Positions 1-8,131 of a stretch of 35,630 bases of DNA are shown one piece after another. The position numbers and the translations under genes were made by a program. The stretch's first letter is position 1. The number at the start of each line of letters is the position of its first letter. The stretch is from an uncultured Roseovarius sp. (GTDB lineage: Bacteria; Pseudomonadota; Alphaproteobacteria; Rhodobacterales; Rhodobacteraceae), in assembly GCF_913054395.1 (NCBI RefSeq), contig NZ_CAJXIP010000024.1, positions 1 to 35,630 on the forward strand, given 5' to 3'. The notes beneath the pieces were generated by a model. It did no database searches, was not told the origin of the DNA, and saw only the letters and a program-made list of their open reading frames with translations.

Positions 1-658
1 GCACGCCTTTGACAACGCCGCCCTCAATGTCGATCCCGGTCACCTCGCAGTTCTGGACAAGGTCGACGCCGCGTTCACTGGCAGCGCGCGCATAGCCGCA
101 GGCCACGGCGTCATGGCGTGCCGTGCCGGCCCTTCGCTGAAGCACGCCGCCCTGAACCGGAAAACGGGCATTGTCAAAATCGAGATAGGGCACCATCCGC
201 CGCAAGGCGGCCCGGTCCAGCATCTCGGCATCGTCGCCCTGATTGATCATCGCATTGCCGCGCCGCGCCATGGCATCGCGTTGTCCGTCGGAATGGAACA
301 ACACGATCTGTCCGCGCTGCGAATGCATGACGTTGTAATTCAGATCCTGCTCAAGCCCCTCCCAAAGCTTAAGGGAATGGCTGTAGAATTCCGAATTGCC
401 GGGCAGGAAATAATTGGCCCGCACGATGGTGGTGTTGCGCCCGATATTGCCACCGCCAAGATAGCCTTTTTCAAGAACCGCAACATTGGTGATCCCATGC
501 TTTTTGGCAAGGTAATAGGCTGTGGCAAGCCCATGCCCGCCGCCACCGATGATCACGACGTCGTATTCGGATTTCGGCACGGCATCGCGCCAGTGCGCGG
601 ACCAGCCCTTATTGCCCGTCAGGCCCTCTTTCAGAACCCGCCATCCCGAAAACCGCAT
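1..658 (-). CDS. soxB: Sarcosine oxidase beta subunit, 5' part (cut by window edge)
   Basis: This is the flavoprotein beta subunit of heterotetrameric sarcosine oxidase, which oxidatively demethylates sarcosine to glycine in the cytoplasm. About 219 N-terminal residues are visible and the frame is open at base 1. The start (ATG at 656-658, minus strand) is preceded by a purine-rich AGAGGGG ribosome binding site. A dinucleotide-binding motif GGGGHG lies at residues 38-43, followed by the family signature GGGNIGRNTT near 68-77. TARHDAV at 179-185 contains His182, at the position of the histidine known to bind FMN covalently in this family. The family is usually a little over 400 residues, so about half is missing. 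The rest of the usual soxBDAG operon would lie to the left. Glutamate dehydrogenase lies upstream on the same strand. Identification is confident from the conserved N-terminus. Confidence 0.9.
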   Translation of the reverse strand, partial: MRFSGWRVLKEGLTGNKGWSAHWRDAVPKSEYDVVIIGGGGHGLATAYYLAKKHGITNVAVLEKGYLGGGNIGRNTTIVRANYFLPGNSEFYSHSLKLWEGLEQDLNYNVMHSQRGQIVLFHSDGQRDAMARRGNAMINQGDDAEMLDRAALRRMVPYLDFDNARFPVQGGVLQRRAGTARHDAVACGYARAASERGVDLVQNCEVTGIDIEGGVVKGV

Positions 659-713
659 TGAAAGCCCCTCTTGATACACTACTGCGACTGAACCAAGTCA
701 GGCCGGGGATAGC

Positions 714-744
714 AATGGCAGAGCGACCGCCCTGCCATTTTTTT
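714..744 (+). terminator. Intrinsic-terminator-like hairpin with T7 tract on the plus strand
   Basis: An 8-bp perfect stem (AATGGCAG 714-721 with CTGCCATT 732-739) has a 10-nt loop, and seven T residues follow on the plus strand (738-744). It lies between gdhA and soxB, which are both transcribed leftwards. The T tract therefore faces the wrong way for either gene; on the minus strand the hairpin has an A tract before it and no T tract after it. It could stop antisense or read-through plus-strand RNA, or act weakly in both directions. Confidence 0.5.
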
Positions 745-785
745 CGTCACCTCATCCAGCGTGCAGGGCGACGATGCTCATCCGC

Positions 786-2216
786 TCAAAGGCCCATTGC
801 ACGATAGCTGGCCGCGACCTTGGCGATGGACACCAGATAGGCCGCCGTGCGCAGGTCGGTCACGTCATGACGATCATGCCAGACCTCGCGCATCGACTGA
901 TAGGCGATGCGCATGGTGTCATCCAGCCCCGAGCGGACCAACTCAAGCTCACCCGCGCCGCGCAGGTATTTCTGCTTGAAGCCGGGCGACATCACCCAGG
1001 CATCGCCCAGATGCTGATCCAGACGCTGCAATTCATCCACGATAAGCTGATGGCGCGCCTCTTCCTGACGCCGCCCCATCCGGCCAAAGCGGATATGGCT
1101 GAGGTTCTTGACCCACTCGAAATAAGAGACCGTGACCCCGCCCGCATTGGCGTACATGTCGGGAATGATCACCGCACCCTTTTCCCGCAGGATCTGATCG
1201 GCGCCCGCAGTGACCGGACCATTCGCCGCCTCGATGATCAGCGGCGCCTTGATGCGGGCGGCGTTCTGCATGTTGATCACCCCCTCCATCGCGGCGGGGA
1301 TCAGAATGTCACAGTCGGTTTCCAGGACCTCCGCCCCGTCGGCACTATGGGTGGCATCGGGAAAGCCCTTGATGGTGTCATGCTTGCGCATCCACTCGTG
1401 CACCGCTTCGACATCAAGACCCGTTTCATTGTAAAGCGCGCCATCGCGTTCGATGATGCCGACAACCCGGCAGCCATCCTCTTCATGCAGGAACTTGGCC
1501 GCGTGATACCCCACGTTGCCAAGGCCCTGCACCACCACGCGCTTGCCATCAAGCGATCCGCTAAGACCGGCCGCCGCGACGTCCTCGGGGTGGCGGAAAA
1601 ACTCCTGAAGGGCGTATTGCACACCCCGCCCTGTCGCCTCGACCCGCCCCTGAATGCCACCGCCGTTGATCGGCTTGCCGGTCACGCAGGCGCGATAGTT
1701 GATATCGGTGGTATTCATGCGCTTGTACTGATCCGCCACCCAGGCCATCTCGCGCTCGCCGGTGCCCATATCGGGGGCGGGCACGTTCTGCGCCGGATTG
1801 ATCAGATCGCGCTTGATCAACTCATAGGCAAACCGCCGGGTGATAAGTTCAAGCTCGTGCTCTTCCCACTCGCGCGGATCAATCCGCAAGCCGCCCTTGG
1901 ACCCGCCGAACGGCGCTTCGACCAGCGCACATTTATAGGTCATCAGCGCCGCCAGCGCTTCGACCTCGTCCTGATTGACGCCCATGGCATAGCGGATACC
2001 GCCCTTGACCGGCTCCATGTGTTCCGAATGCACGCTGCGATAGCCGGTGAAGGTATGAAGTTGGCCGCGCAGCCGCACCCCGAAACGCACCGTATATGTC
2101 GCGTTGCAGACGCGGATTTTCTCTTCAAGCCCCGGCGGCAGGTCCATCAGGGCGACCGCCCGGTTGAACATCAGATCGACACTCTCGCGAAAACTTGGCT
2201 CTTTAACAGCGTTCAT
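786..2216 (-). CDS. gdhA: Glutamate dehydrogenase (Glu/Leu/Phe/Val dehydrogenase family)
   Basis: A complete 476-residue glutamate dehydrogenase, which interconverts glutamate with 2-oxoglutarate and ammonium. The N-terminal substrate domain carries KGGIRY near residue 72, TYKCALVEAPFGGSKGG near 92-108 with the family's conserved substrate and catalytic lysines, and PAPDMGTGEREMAW near 146-159 with the conserved aspartate. The C-terminal Rossmann domain shows VVVQGLGNVGYHAAKFL (GxGxxG-type) near 225. The start is ATG at 2214-2216, with a strong GGGAGAGGA ribosome binding site just upstream. Length and sequence fit the NAD-linked short type common in Rhodobacteraceae, though cofactor preference cannot be read with certainty. 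A small CCGCG-TTTT-CGCGG hairpin sits in its leader at 2247-2260. It lies upstream of soxB on the same strand; both are nitrogen-metabolism enzymes, but there is 127 bp between them. Confidence 0.93.
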   Translation of the reverse strand: MNAVKEPSFRESVDLMFNRAVALMDLPPGLEEKIRVCNATYTVRFGVRLRGQLHTFTGYRSVHSEHMEPVKGGIRYAMGVNQDEVEALAALMTYKCALVEAPFGGSKGGLRIDPREWEEHELELITRRFAYELIKRDLINPAQNVPAPDMGTGEREMAWVADQYKRMNTTDINYRACVTGKPINGGGIQGRVEATGRGVQYALQEFFRHPEDVAAAGLSGSLDGKRVVVQGLGNVGYHAAKFLHEEDGCRVVGIIERDGALYNETGLDVEAVHEWMRKHDTIKGFPDATHSADGAEVLETDCDILIPAAMEGVINMQNAARIKAPLIIEAANGPVTAGADQILREKGAVIIPDMYANAGGVTVSYFEWVKNLSHIRFGRMGRRQEEARHQLIVDELQRLDQHLGDAWVMSPGFKQKYLRGAGELELVRSGLDDTMRIAYQSMREVWHDRHDVTDLRTAAYLVSIAKVAASYRAMGL

Positions 2217-2541
2217 TGTCCTCTCCCTTATGCGACCTTTGACCCTCCGCGTTTTCGCGGATCATTGTGCCCAAAGTCTTGAAACATGGTTAAGGTCTAT
2301 GGCCATTTTGTCCACCCATCAGGGAAAAACGTAAAACCTCGCCCCTCCTTGGCCGAAACCGCGCCTCTTCGTTTCTACGCTACGGACAATATCCATGCCC
2401 GTTTTATATTGTTGATTTTAAATGGTTAACCTCGCCAATTTCGGCGGTTTTCCGCCTTAATTCGGTCACAAGTCAGGTTCAGAAAGAACGATGGTGGAAC
2501 ACGTGGTCCGACGGCCCATGCTGTCACGATAGAGGTGAAAA
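2217..2541. other. Divergent intergenic region between gdhA and the tadG-like gene
   Basis: This 325-bp region must hold both divergent promoters. It is locally AT-rich (about 2400-2435, on both sides of a GTTAAC). It contains two short hairpins: CCGCG/CGCGG at 2247-2260 in the gdhA leader, and GGCGG-TTTT-CCGCC at 2443-2456 in the pilus-operon leader. A ribosome binding site AGAGGTGA (2531-2538) precedes the ATG at 2542. I could not pick -35/-10 boxes with confidence and see no convincing small gene. Confidence 0.4.
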
Positions 2542-4332
2542 ATGTTTATTAACTGCAAAAAACAGTTTGGTTGCGATGTCCAATTCCGCAATCGGTCAGC
2601 ACGAGCCCCCGCATGGGCGGCACGGTTCATGCATAAGGAAGATGGTGGCGTTACCATGCTTGCTTTCTTCATCTTTGTAACCTTCCTGATCATGGGCGGC
2701 GTTGCCCTCGACAGTATGCGCCACGAGACGGCACGCGCCGCCTTGCAGGCCACACTCGACAGGGCCGTTCTCGCCGGGGCATCGGCCAGAAACGCGACCG
2801 AAGCCCGCGCAATCGTCGAGGATTACTTCGCAAAGGCCGGCAAGGAAGAATATCTTCAGGCCGAGCAGGAAGGTGATATCACCACCACGCTCAACCACGC
2901 CAGAATCACTGCGCGTGCAAACATCTCGCTCGACACCTACCTGATGAAGTTGAACGGGATAGACACGCTTAGCGTTGGCGCTACTTCCACAGCAGAGGTC
3001 GAAATCCCAAGACTTGAAGGCATCCTTGTTCTCGATGTCTCGGGCTCGATGGCCAAAAACTCCAAGATGGCCAATCTCAAGGGGGCCGCGAAAAAGTTCA
3101 TTACAGACACGGTTGGCGCGGTCGATTCCGAAAACAAGGGAAGTGTCGTGATGTCGATCGTCCCGTTCAGTTTCTCCGTTTCGCCGCCCGAGTCGATCTA
3201 CAACGCCCTCGCGGTGGATGATCGCCATAATTACTCGACCTGCCTCGAGTTCCAGGAAAATGATTACCACCACTCCGAGCTGACAAGCGGCACCTCCTCT
3301 CTCAGCAGCGGCATCCCGGCCAACCAGATGATCTACACCTCGGTCTATGGCGGCTTTGATGATCTCGATCAAACCTGGCGGTCGTGCTACAATGAAGAGC
3401 CGATGCGCATTCTGCCCTACTCCACCGACGAGGCAGAGCTTCATGCGAAGGTCGATTCACTTGTTCCGGATGGGAATACATCGGGCAATGACGGCATGAA
3501 CTGGGGCGCTGCCCTGCTTGATCCGACATTCCGTCAGGTGACCTCAGCGATGATCGCCTCCAACGACCTTGATCCGTCCCTGGTGAATGTACCCGCCGAT
3601 TATGATGACCCCGACACGTTGAAGGTTATTATCTTCATGGGCGACGGTGCGAATACCACATCCTACTTTTTCGACGTCGATCCGCCGAAATACCGTGGGG
3701 TGGCGTCCGATCTCTACGAGGTGGTCTATCAGGACCGGATCTTCGACTATGCGTACAACGTGAAGAATGTCGACAGAAAAGTATATGGCACCGAGGGCGA
3801 AGATCTCTGCTCCAATCCCAAGTGGGAATGCATCTACCAAGAGAACGGGCCGAAAGAGTCGGTCTACTATATCTTCAGCGAGAGCAAGCGCCAGTATTAC
3901 AGTGTCGGCGCGGCCTCCAGGGGCGAACCCGCATGGATCACATCCCTGGAGTTCAACAATCTGAGCACAACCGTTCCCGGATACATCGAAACGATTCAAC
4001 TCGACTGGGAAGAGGCCTGGGGCCTGATGTCGCCTGATTATTACAGTTCCGTTGTCGGAAGTTCGGATGCCATAGACGAATATTTTGCCTTCGAAAATGT
4101 CGATGGTGCGAAGAAAAACATTCTTATGCAAAAAGTTTGCAGCGCCACCAAGACTCAAAACGTCGTGGTTTACACCATCGGTTTCGAAGTGCCCCAAGGT
4201 GGGACCGCAGAAAACGAACTCATCAAATGCGCAACCTCGCCATCGCATTACTATCGCGCTACAGGCGCTGATATCAGCGGCGCATTCAGCTCGATCGCGG
4301 CCAACGTGAGACATCTGAGGCTTACACAATGA
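2542..4332 (+). CDS. TadG-like pilus assembly protein with von Willebrand factor A domain
   Basis: A 596-residue envelope protein of the TadG type, part of the tight-adherence (Flp pilus) machinery or a related surface apparatus. The basic N-terminus leads into one hydrophobic segment at about residues 37-56, in the pilin-like context GGVTMLAFFIF. This is followed by LDSMRHETARAALQATLDRAVLAGA, where alternate residues form the helix typical of TadE/TadG. LVLDVSGSMA, with the DxSxS metal-ion-dependent adhesion site at 165-169, opens the vWA domain. The domain is long and contains aromatic and Asp-rich insertions before the final VVVYTIGFEVP strand. The start is ATG at 2542 with AGAGGTGA upstream; its stop codon overlaps the next start (ATGA, 4329-4332), so translation is probably coupled. 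The pilin (flp), ATPase (tadA) and secretin (rcpA) genes are not in the window. Confidence 0.82.
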   Translation: MFINCKKQFGCDVQFRNRSARAPAWAARFMHKEDGGVTMLAFFIFVTFLIMGGVALDSMRHETARAALQATLDRAVLAGASARNATEARAIVEDYFAKAGKEEYLQAEQEGDITTTLNHARITARANISLDTYLMKLNGIDTLSVGATSTAEVEIPRLEGILVLDVSGSMAKNSKMANLKGAAKKFITDTVGAVDSENKGSVVMSIVPFSFSVSPPESIYNALAVDDRHNYSTCLEFQENDYHHSELTSGTSSLSSGIPANQMIYTSVYGGFDDLDQTWRSCYNEEPMRILPYSTDEAELHAKVDSLVPDGNTSGNDGMNWGAALLDPTFRQVTSAMIASNDLDPSLVNVPADYDDPDTLKVIIFMGDGANTTSYFFDVDPPKYRGVASDLYEVVYQDRIFDYAYNVKNVDRKVYGTEGEDLCSNPKWECIYQENGPKESVYYIFSESKRQYYSVGAASRGEPAWITSLEFNNLSTTVPGYIETIQLDWEEAWGLMSPDYYSSVVGSSDAIDEYFAFENVDGAKKNILMQKVCSATKTQNVVVYTIGFEVPQGGTAENELIKCATSPSHYYRATGADISGAFSSIAANVRHLRLTQ

Positions 4333-4865
4333 AACGTCGCCTGACCAATCTGCTGCGCGCCTTTATGCGAGACGACAGCGGAACCGCGTCCATGGAATTC
4401 GTAATGGTGGTCCCGCTGTTTTTCGTCCTGTTGCTGTTCTCGGTCGAGCTGGGTTTTGTGACACTGCGCGCCACCATGCTTGAACGCGGGTTGGATATCG
4501 CAGTACGCGAAATTCGCCTTGGGACCGGCACTGTGCCCACACATGACGAGACCAAGGCGATCATCTGCGAGAGAGCCATCATCATCACGAACTGCGCAGA
4601 GAAATTACAGCTTGAAATGGTCCCGAACGACCTGCGCAATTACACAGCCCTGAGTGACACACCGGACTGCACCGACAACACCGAACCCACAAAACCGGTC
4701 CGCGCCTTCATTCCGGGCGTGGAAAACCAACTGATGGTACTGCGGGCCTGCGTAAAATTCGAACCGATCTTTCCCAACGCAGTTCTAGGCGCTGCACTGG
4801 CCAAGGATTCAAGCGGCGAAGCTGCAATTGTGGCAACGACCGCCTTCGTACAGGAGCCTCTCTGA
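4329..4865 (+). CDS. TadE-like pilus assembly protein
   Basis: A 178-residue protein with the TadE signature. A short basic N-terminus runs into DDSGTASMEFVMVVPLFF, a pseudopilin-like segment with the glutamate and a membrane helix at about residues 19-43. A periplasmic domain with several cysteines (near residues 76, 86, 115 and 136) follows. TadE proteins are minor pseudopilins handled by a prepilin peptidase in Tad systems. Its ATG overlaps the stop of the tadG-like gene by four bases, and the next gene starts one base after its stop, so the three form one operon. Membership of the TadE family is seen from the N-terminus; its precise role is inferred. Confidence 0.8.
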   Translation: MKRRLTNLLRAFMRDDSGTASMEFVMVVPLFFVLLLFSVELGFVTLRATMLERGLDIAVREIRLGTGTVPTHDETKAIICERAIIITNCAEKLQLEMVPNDLRNYTALSDTPDCTDNTEPTKPVRAFIPGVENQLMVLRACVKFEPIFPNAVLGAALAKDSSGEAAIVATTAFVQEPL

Positions 4866-4866
4866 C

Positions 4867-5451
4867 ATGGGACGCATGCGAATCATATCCAACCTGCGCC
4901 GCTTTTTTTCCAACGAACATGGGACCGCTGCCGTAGAGACCATCATCATGGCACCGTTTCTTATCGTCGGCCTGGTGTTTTCCTACGAATATTACGAACT
5001 CTACAGGCATCAGAGCCAGCGCGAGAAAGCCACCTATACCGTGGCTGACATTCTCTCGCGTGAAACCGCTGTGATCAAAAACCATTATATCGACAACGCG
5101 AAGTCTCTGTTCGACTCCATGACGGGCGATCAAGATGACAACCAGCTTCGTATCTCTGTCGTTCGCTACCACGTGGACCCGGATCAAGGTATCGACGAAT
5201 TCGAACTGCGCTGGTCAGAAATGCGGGGTGAGGGAGCAATGAATGCCCTGACACAAGCAGATGTGCAAAACGCGCATGACGTCTTTCCGCTCATGGTGAA
5301 CGGGCAGGATCTTGTCGTCGTGGAAAATCGATCGATTTACGAACCGGTGGTCACAAATGGCCTGATGCGTGATGTTCCCATTGAGACCCGCATGTTCATG
5401 ACGCTGCGCTTTGCTTCGCAGCTCTGCTATACGAGCGTCTGCACGCCCTAA
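4867..5451 (+). CDS. TadE-family minor pilin-like protein (third gene of tad operon)
   Basis: A 194-residue protein starting at ATG 4867, one base after the upstream stop, with AGGAG at 4852-4856 at proper spacing. An upstream in-frame start at 4828 would overlap the previous gene by 38 bases and lacks such a site. The N-terminus FFSNEHGTAAVETIIMAPFLI again shows the pilin-like E(+5)-type pattern, followed by a membrane helix and a soluble domain with VVVENRSIYEPVV near the end. It may be TadF-like, since it stands third after TadG- and TadE-like genes, but I cannot separate TadE from TadF by eye. Its stop overlaps the stop of the convergent gene by three bases (5449-5450 shared). The last three residues before the stop codon are CTP. 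Confidence 0.75.
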   Translation: MGRMRIISNLRRFFSNEHGTAAVETIIMAPFLIVGLVFSYEYYELYRHQSQREKATYTVADILSRETAVIKNHYIDNAKSLFDSMTGDQDDNQLRISVVRYHVDPDQGIDEFELRWSEMRGEGAMNALTQADVQNAHDVFPLMVNGQDLVVVENRSIYEPVVTNGLMRDVPIETRMFMTLRFASQLCYTSVCTP

Positions 5452-5936
5452 TCAGGCGCGTTCAGCCGGTTCATCTGGTCTTCCATGACCTCGGCCATCA
5501 CCTTGGCATTGGCACTTGCCGTAACACCGCCAACCCCGATGCGCCGCCCGACACGCCACCAAAGCCCCGGCTGCCATGCGGTCGGGGCTTTGCGCTTGAG
5601 CCGGATCGAAAAGCCGTTTGACGGCTTGAAGGCGAACACCCCCCTCTCGACACTGGCAACATCGCCAAGCGGCGCGATCATCACACCGTCATCGCTGCGC
5701 AATCCTTCACGTGTCAACTCGAGCGTGCGCGCCGTAGCGCGCCACATCCGCTCTGCCAGCCAGAGGATCACCACCCCGAGGGCCACCATGATCAGTTGCC
5801 AGAGCATGGCCGGCGGCTGAACCAGTGCCAGATAAAGCATCAACAGGCCAAGCGACCCAAGCGCCACCACCCCTAGAACCCGCCGTGGGGTCGAGGCCCT
5901 CAACACCGCCAGAACTTGATCATCTTGCATCCGCAT
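5448..5936 (-). CDS. Small membrane protein with two N-terminal helices, function unknown
   Basis: A 162-residue protein I do not recognise as a named family. Residues about 18-39 and 43-62 form two membrane helices separated by QPPAMLW. The rest is a cytoplasmic or periplasmic domain of about 95 residues with alternating strands: LELTREGLRSDDGVMIAPLGDVASVERGVFAF, then NGFSIRLKRK. That pattern resembles the PH-like bacterial domains found after two-helix anchors. PGLWWRVGRRIGVGG near residues 122-136 is a conspicuous aromatic/glycine patch. It converges on the pilus operon and diverges from the pirin gene. The high-GC coding bias and a full-length frame support a real gene. Confidence 0.7.
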   Translation of the reverse strand: MRMQDDQVLAVLRASTPRRVLGVVALGSLGLLMLYLALVQPPAMLWQLIMVALGVVILWLAERMWRATARTLELTREGLRSDDGVMIAPLGDVASVERGVFAFKPSNGFSIRLKRKAPTAWQPGLWWRVGRRIGVGGVTASANAKVMAEVMEDQMNRLNAPD

Positions 5937-6097
5937 TCTCCCTTTTGGCTGGCTTTACCCCGCCCGCACGGGTTTGGCGAGGGGGCGCATTCCCGCAGGC
6001 CGCTCAAAAACGCACAGCGCCGGTTGAATGCTGAACAGGCCCGGACCATGACGCCGCGCATGCGAGGCGCTATATATGGGGTCAAAGGAGACATGCC

Positions 6098-7009
6098 ATG
6101 TCGATCAGACCGATACTTGAAGCCCGCAAGGCACAGCCCACGATGGAAGGGGCCGGCGTTCACCTGCACCGCGCGTTCGGCTTTCACAACCCGACCGAGC
6201 TTGACCCGTTCCTGCTGTTTGATGATTTTCGCAATGAAAACCCGGCAGATTATGCCCAGGGATTTCCCTGGCACCCCCATCGCGGCAACGAAACAATCAC
6301 CTATGTTCTGGCCGGTGAGGTGGAACATGGCGACAGCCTTGGCAATCAGGGCCGCCTGGGGGCGGGCGATGTGCAATGGATGACCGCCGGCTCGGGCATC
6401 CTGCATCAGGAGATGCCGAAGGGAAACGCCAGCGGGCAGATGCACGGGTTTCAGCTTTGGGCGAACCTGCCCTCATCGCTCAAGATGACCGCGCCGCGCT
6501 ATCAGGACGTGAGCGCGCCCGATATTCCCGTGATCGTCGATGATGACGGCACCGCAGTGCGTGTGATCGTCGGCGCCTTCTGGGGCAAGCGCGGCCCGGT
6601 CGACGGGATTGCGGCAGACCCGCAGTACCTTGATATTTCGGTCCCGCCGGGGGTGAAGAAAACCTTTCCCGTCGACACCTACCGGCGCAGCTTTGCCTAT
6701 GTGTTCGAAGGGGCGGGCGCCTTTGCAGATGCAAGCGCCCCCGAAGGTGTGCTGCTTGAAAAAGAGGTGGCCGGACAAGAGGTGAATATTCGCGACCTCT
6801 CGGGTAATCGCACCCTGATCCGTTTTGGCACCGGCGACGAAGTCACCGTTCAGGCGGGTCCCGAGGGTATTCGCTTCCTGCTAATCTCAGGCGCGCCGAT
6901 CGCCGAGCCGGTCGCCTGGCACGGGCCGATAGTGATGAACACCAAGGACGAGTTGCGCACCGCAATGGCCGACCTGCGCAACGGCACTTTCATCAAACCC
7001 GCGCATTAG
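6098..7009 (+). CDS. Pirin family protein
   Basis: A 303-residue cupin-type metalloprotein of the pirin family. The N-terminal cupin carries the metal ligands: WHPHRG gives His59 and His61, and ILHQEMP gives His103 and Glu105, matching the two His, His and Glu ligands known in human pirin and E. coli YhhW. The C-terminal half holds the second, degenerate cupin barrel (about 180-290). Bacterial pirins include quercetin dioxygenases and redox-linked regulators; the substrate cannot be told here. The start is ATG at 6098 after a strong AAGGAG (6085-6090), with a TATATA box at 6071-6076 that may be the -10 element. It converges on the TetR gene, with 35 bases between the stops and an inverted repeat there. 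Confidence 0.9.
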   Translation: MSIRPILEARKAQPTMEGAGVHLHRAFGFHNPTELDPFLLFDDFRNENPADYAQGFPWHPHRGNETITYVLAGEVEHGDSLGNQGRLGAGDVQWMTAGSGILHQEMPKGNASGQMHGFQLWANLPSSLKMTAPRYQDVSAPDIPVIVDDDGTAVRVIVGAFWGKRGPVDGIAADPQYLDISVPPGVKKTFPVDTYRRSFAYVFEGAGAFADASAPEGVLLEKEVAGQEVNIRDLSGNRTLIRFGTGDEVTVQAGPEGIRFLLISGAPIAEPVAWHGPIVMNTKDELRTAMADLRNGTFIKPAH

Positions 7010-7018
7010 ACCTGTCCC

Positions 7019-7058
7019 CCGTGGCGGCCGACGCAAAAAACCGCTCAGGCCGCCACGG
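7019..7058. terminator. Inverted repeat between convergent pirin and TetR genes
   Basis: Perfect 11-bp arms (7019-7029 and 7048-7058) flank an 18-nt spacer that contains A6. The left arm begins ten bases after the pirin stop, and the right arm overlaps the last codons of the TetR gene. Its place between two convergent stops suggests a shared transcription terminator, but neither side has a proper T tract, so the call is an inference from position. Confidence 0.45.
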
Positions 7059-7632
7059 ATTTGCGCACCATGTCGCAATAAATCTCTTCCACCTCCGGCA
7101 GGCTCAACCGTCCCTTTTCGCGGAACCATGTATTGACCCCGGTCAGCATCGCGATCAGCGCCATACTCGCGATCCGCGCGTCGGTAACCGCAAAACAGCC
7201 CGCTGCCACGCCGCGGTGCAGGATATCCTGAAGCTGGGTTTCATAGGTCTTGCGCAGTTCTTCGATCACCGCGAAATTCTCCGGGCTGAGATTGCGCAAT
7301 TCCATGTAGGAAATGAACACCGCCTCGGGGCGGCGCGCGTGAAAGCGGATGTGAAACCTGGTGAAGCCTTCCAACGCCGCCATCGGATCATCCGTCACAG
7401 GCTCGGCCGCGCGCGCCGCCAGCAACTCATCCATATGCGCCTTCATCAACTCGTAAAGCAGCGTCTGCTTGTCGGGGGTATAATTGTAAAGCGCCCCCGC
7501 CTGCACGCCGACCGCGCCGGCAATCTGGCGCATCGACACCGCTGCATAGCCATGGCGTGCAAAAAGTGACAGTGCCGCCTCGCGAACGCGGGGGCCGGTG
7601 ATATCGGAATGAGAGCCTTGGGTACGTGCCAT
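7045..7632 (-). CDS. TetR/AcrR family transcriptional regulator
   Basis: A regulator of 195 residues if started at ATG 7632; a TTG two codons upstream (7638) is the alternative. The N-terminal DNA-binding domain is clear: REAALSLFARHGYAAVSMRQIAGAVGV, then the recognition helix region AGALYNYTPDKQTLL at about residues 45-60. The C-terminal ligand and dimer domain is all helical. It is read divergently from a small lipoprotein gene. A palindrome TGAAC-N4-GTTCA lies 14 bases upstream of its start, which suggests autoregulation. The ligand and regulon are not evident from the neighbours. Confidence 0.88.
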   Translation of the reverse strand: MARTQGSHSDITGPRVREAALSLFARHGYAAVSMRQIAGAVGVQAGALYNYTPDKQTLLYELMKAHMDELLAARAAEPVTDDPMAALEGFTRFHIRFHARRPEAVFISYMELRNLSPENFAVIEELRKTYETQLQDILHRGVAAGCFAVTDARIASMALIAMLTGVNTWFREKGRLSLPEVEEIYCDMVRKSVAA

Positions 7633-7646
7633 CCCCAAGATTTATC

Positions 7647-7660
7647 TGAACATACGTTCA
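7647..7660. promoter_or_regulatory. Candidate TetR operator
   Basis: TGAACATACGTTCA is a perfect palindrome of 5-bp arms with a 4-bp centre. It lies immediately upstream of the TetR start in the divergent region, where family members commonly bind their own promoter. A TATA-like sequence (TTTATCT on the plus strand, AGATAAA on the minus) lies between it and the start. Confidence 0.5.
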
Positions 7661-7744
7661 AATCAAAGCCCTTGCTTGCTCTGGCCCCCAAAAGAATGGC
7701 AAGAGGGATCGAAAGCCGCCCTTTTGAGAAAGGTCACATCCGGC

Positions 7745-8032
7745 ATGCGCCTTTGCCCCGCCCCCCTGATGGCCGCCCTGATCGCAAGCCTGATCGCGGG
7801 CTGCACCCCTTTTCCGAAGCTGGAGGAAAGCGCAGGCGCGCGCGCGGCCCCCTATCCTGATCTGGTGCCGGTCAAGGATATCGTGGCACAGGTTCCGCCA
7901 GAGCCCACCGACCCCGAAAGCACGACCGATCTTGCCGATCGCTCTGCCCGCCTCAAGGCGCGGGCGGCCCGTCTCAAGGGAAGTGTGGTCGATGCCGACA
8001 CGCAGGAACGCCTGGAAAGCGGCGTCAATTGA
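7745..8032 (+). CDS. Small predicted lipoprotein, function unknown
   Basis: A 95-residue protein from ATG 7745. A short signal peptide ends in a lipobox LIAG-C with the modified cysteine at about residue 20, so the mature protein should be a 76-residue lipoprotein. The frame is open upstream to 7676, but the longer N-terminus would put charged residues before the signal peptide, so the internal start is preferred. The mature part is Pro/Asp-rich, followed by a basic helix with RLKARAARLKG and a final acidic stretch. No family is recognised. It lies 99 bp before homoserine dehydrogenase on the same strand and could share its transcript. Confidence 0.65.
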   Translation: MRLCPAPLMAALIASLIAGCTPFPKLEESAGARAAPYPDLVPVKDIVAQVPPEPTDPESTTDLADRSARLKARAARLKGSVVDADTQERLESGVN

Positions 8033-8131
8033 CAAAATCCGCGCGATAATCACCCCAAGCCGCGTTGCATGGCGCCTGCGAACCCGCTACATCGCGCATC
8101 CAGACCCTTTCAGTGACAATCGGAGAGCCCC

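Noticed and set aside
774..2282. A 502-codon plus-strand frame antisense to gdhA
   Set aside because: Mirror frame of a clear glutamate dehydrogenase; no recognisable motifs.
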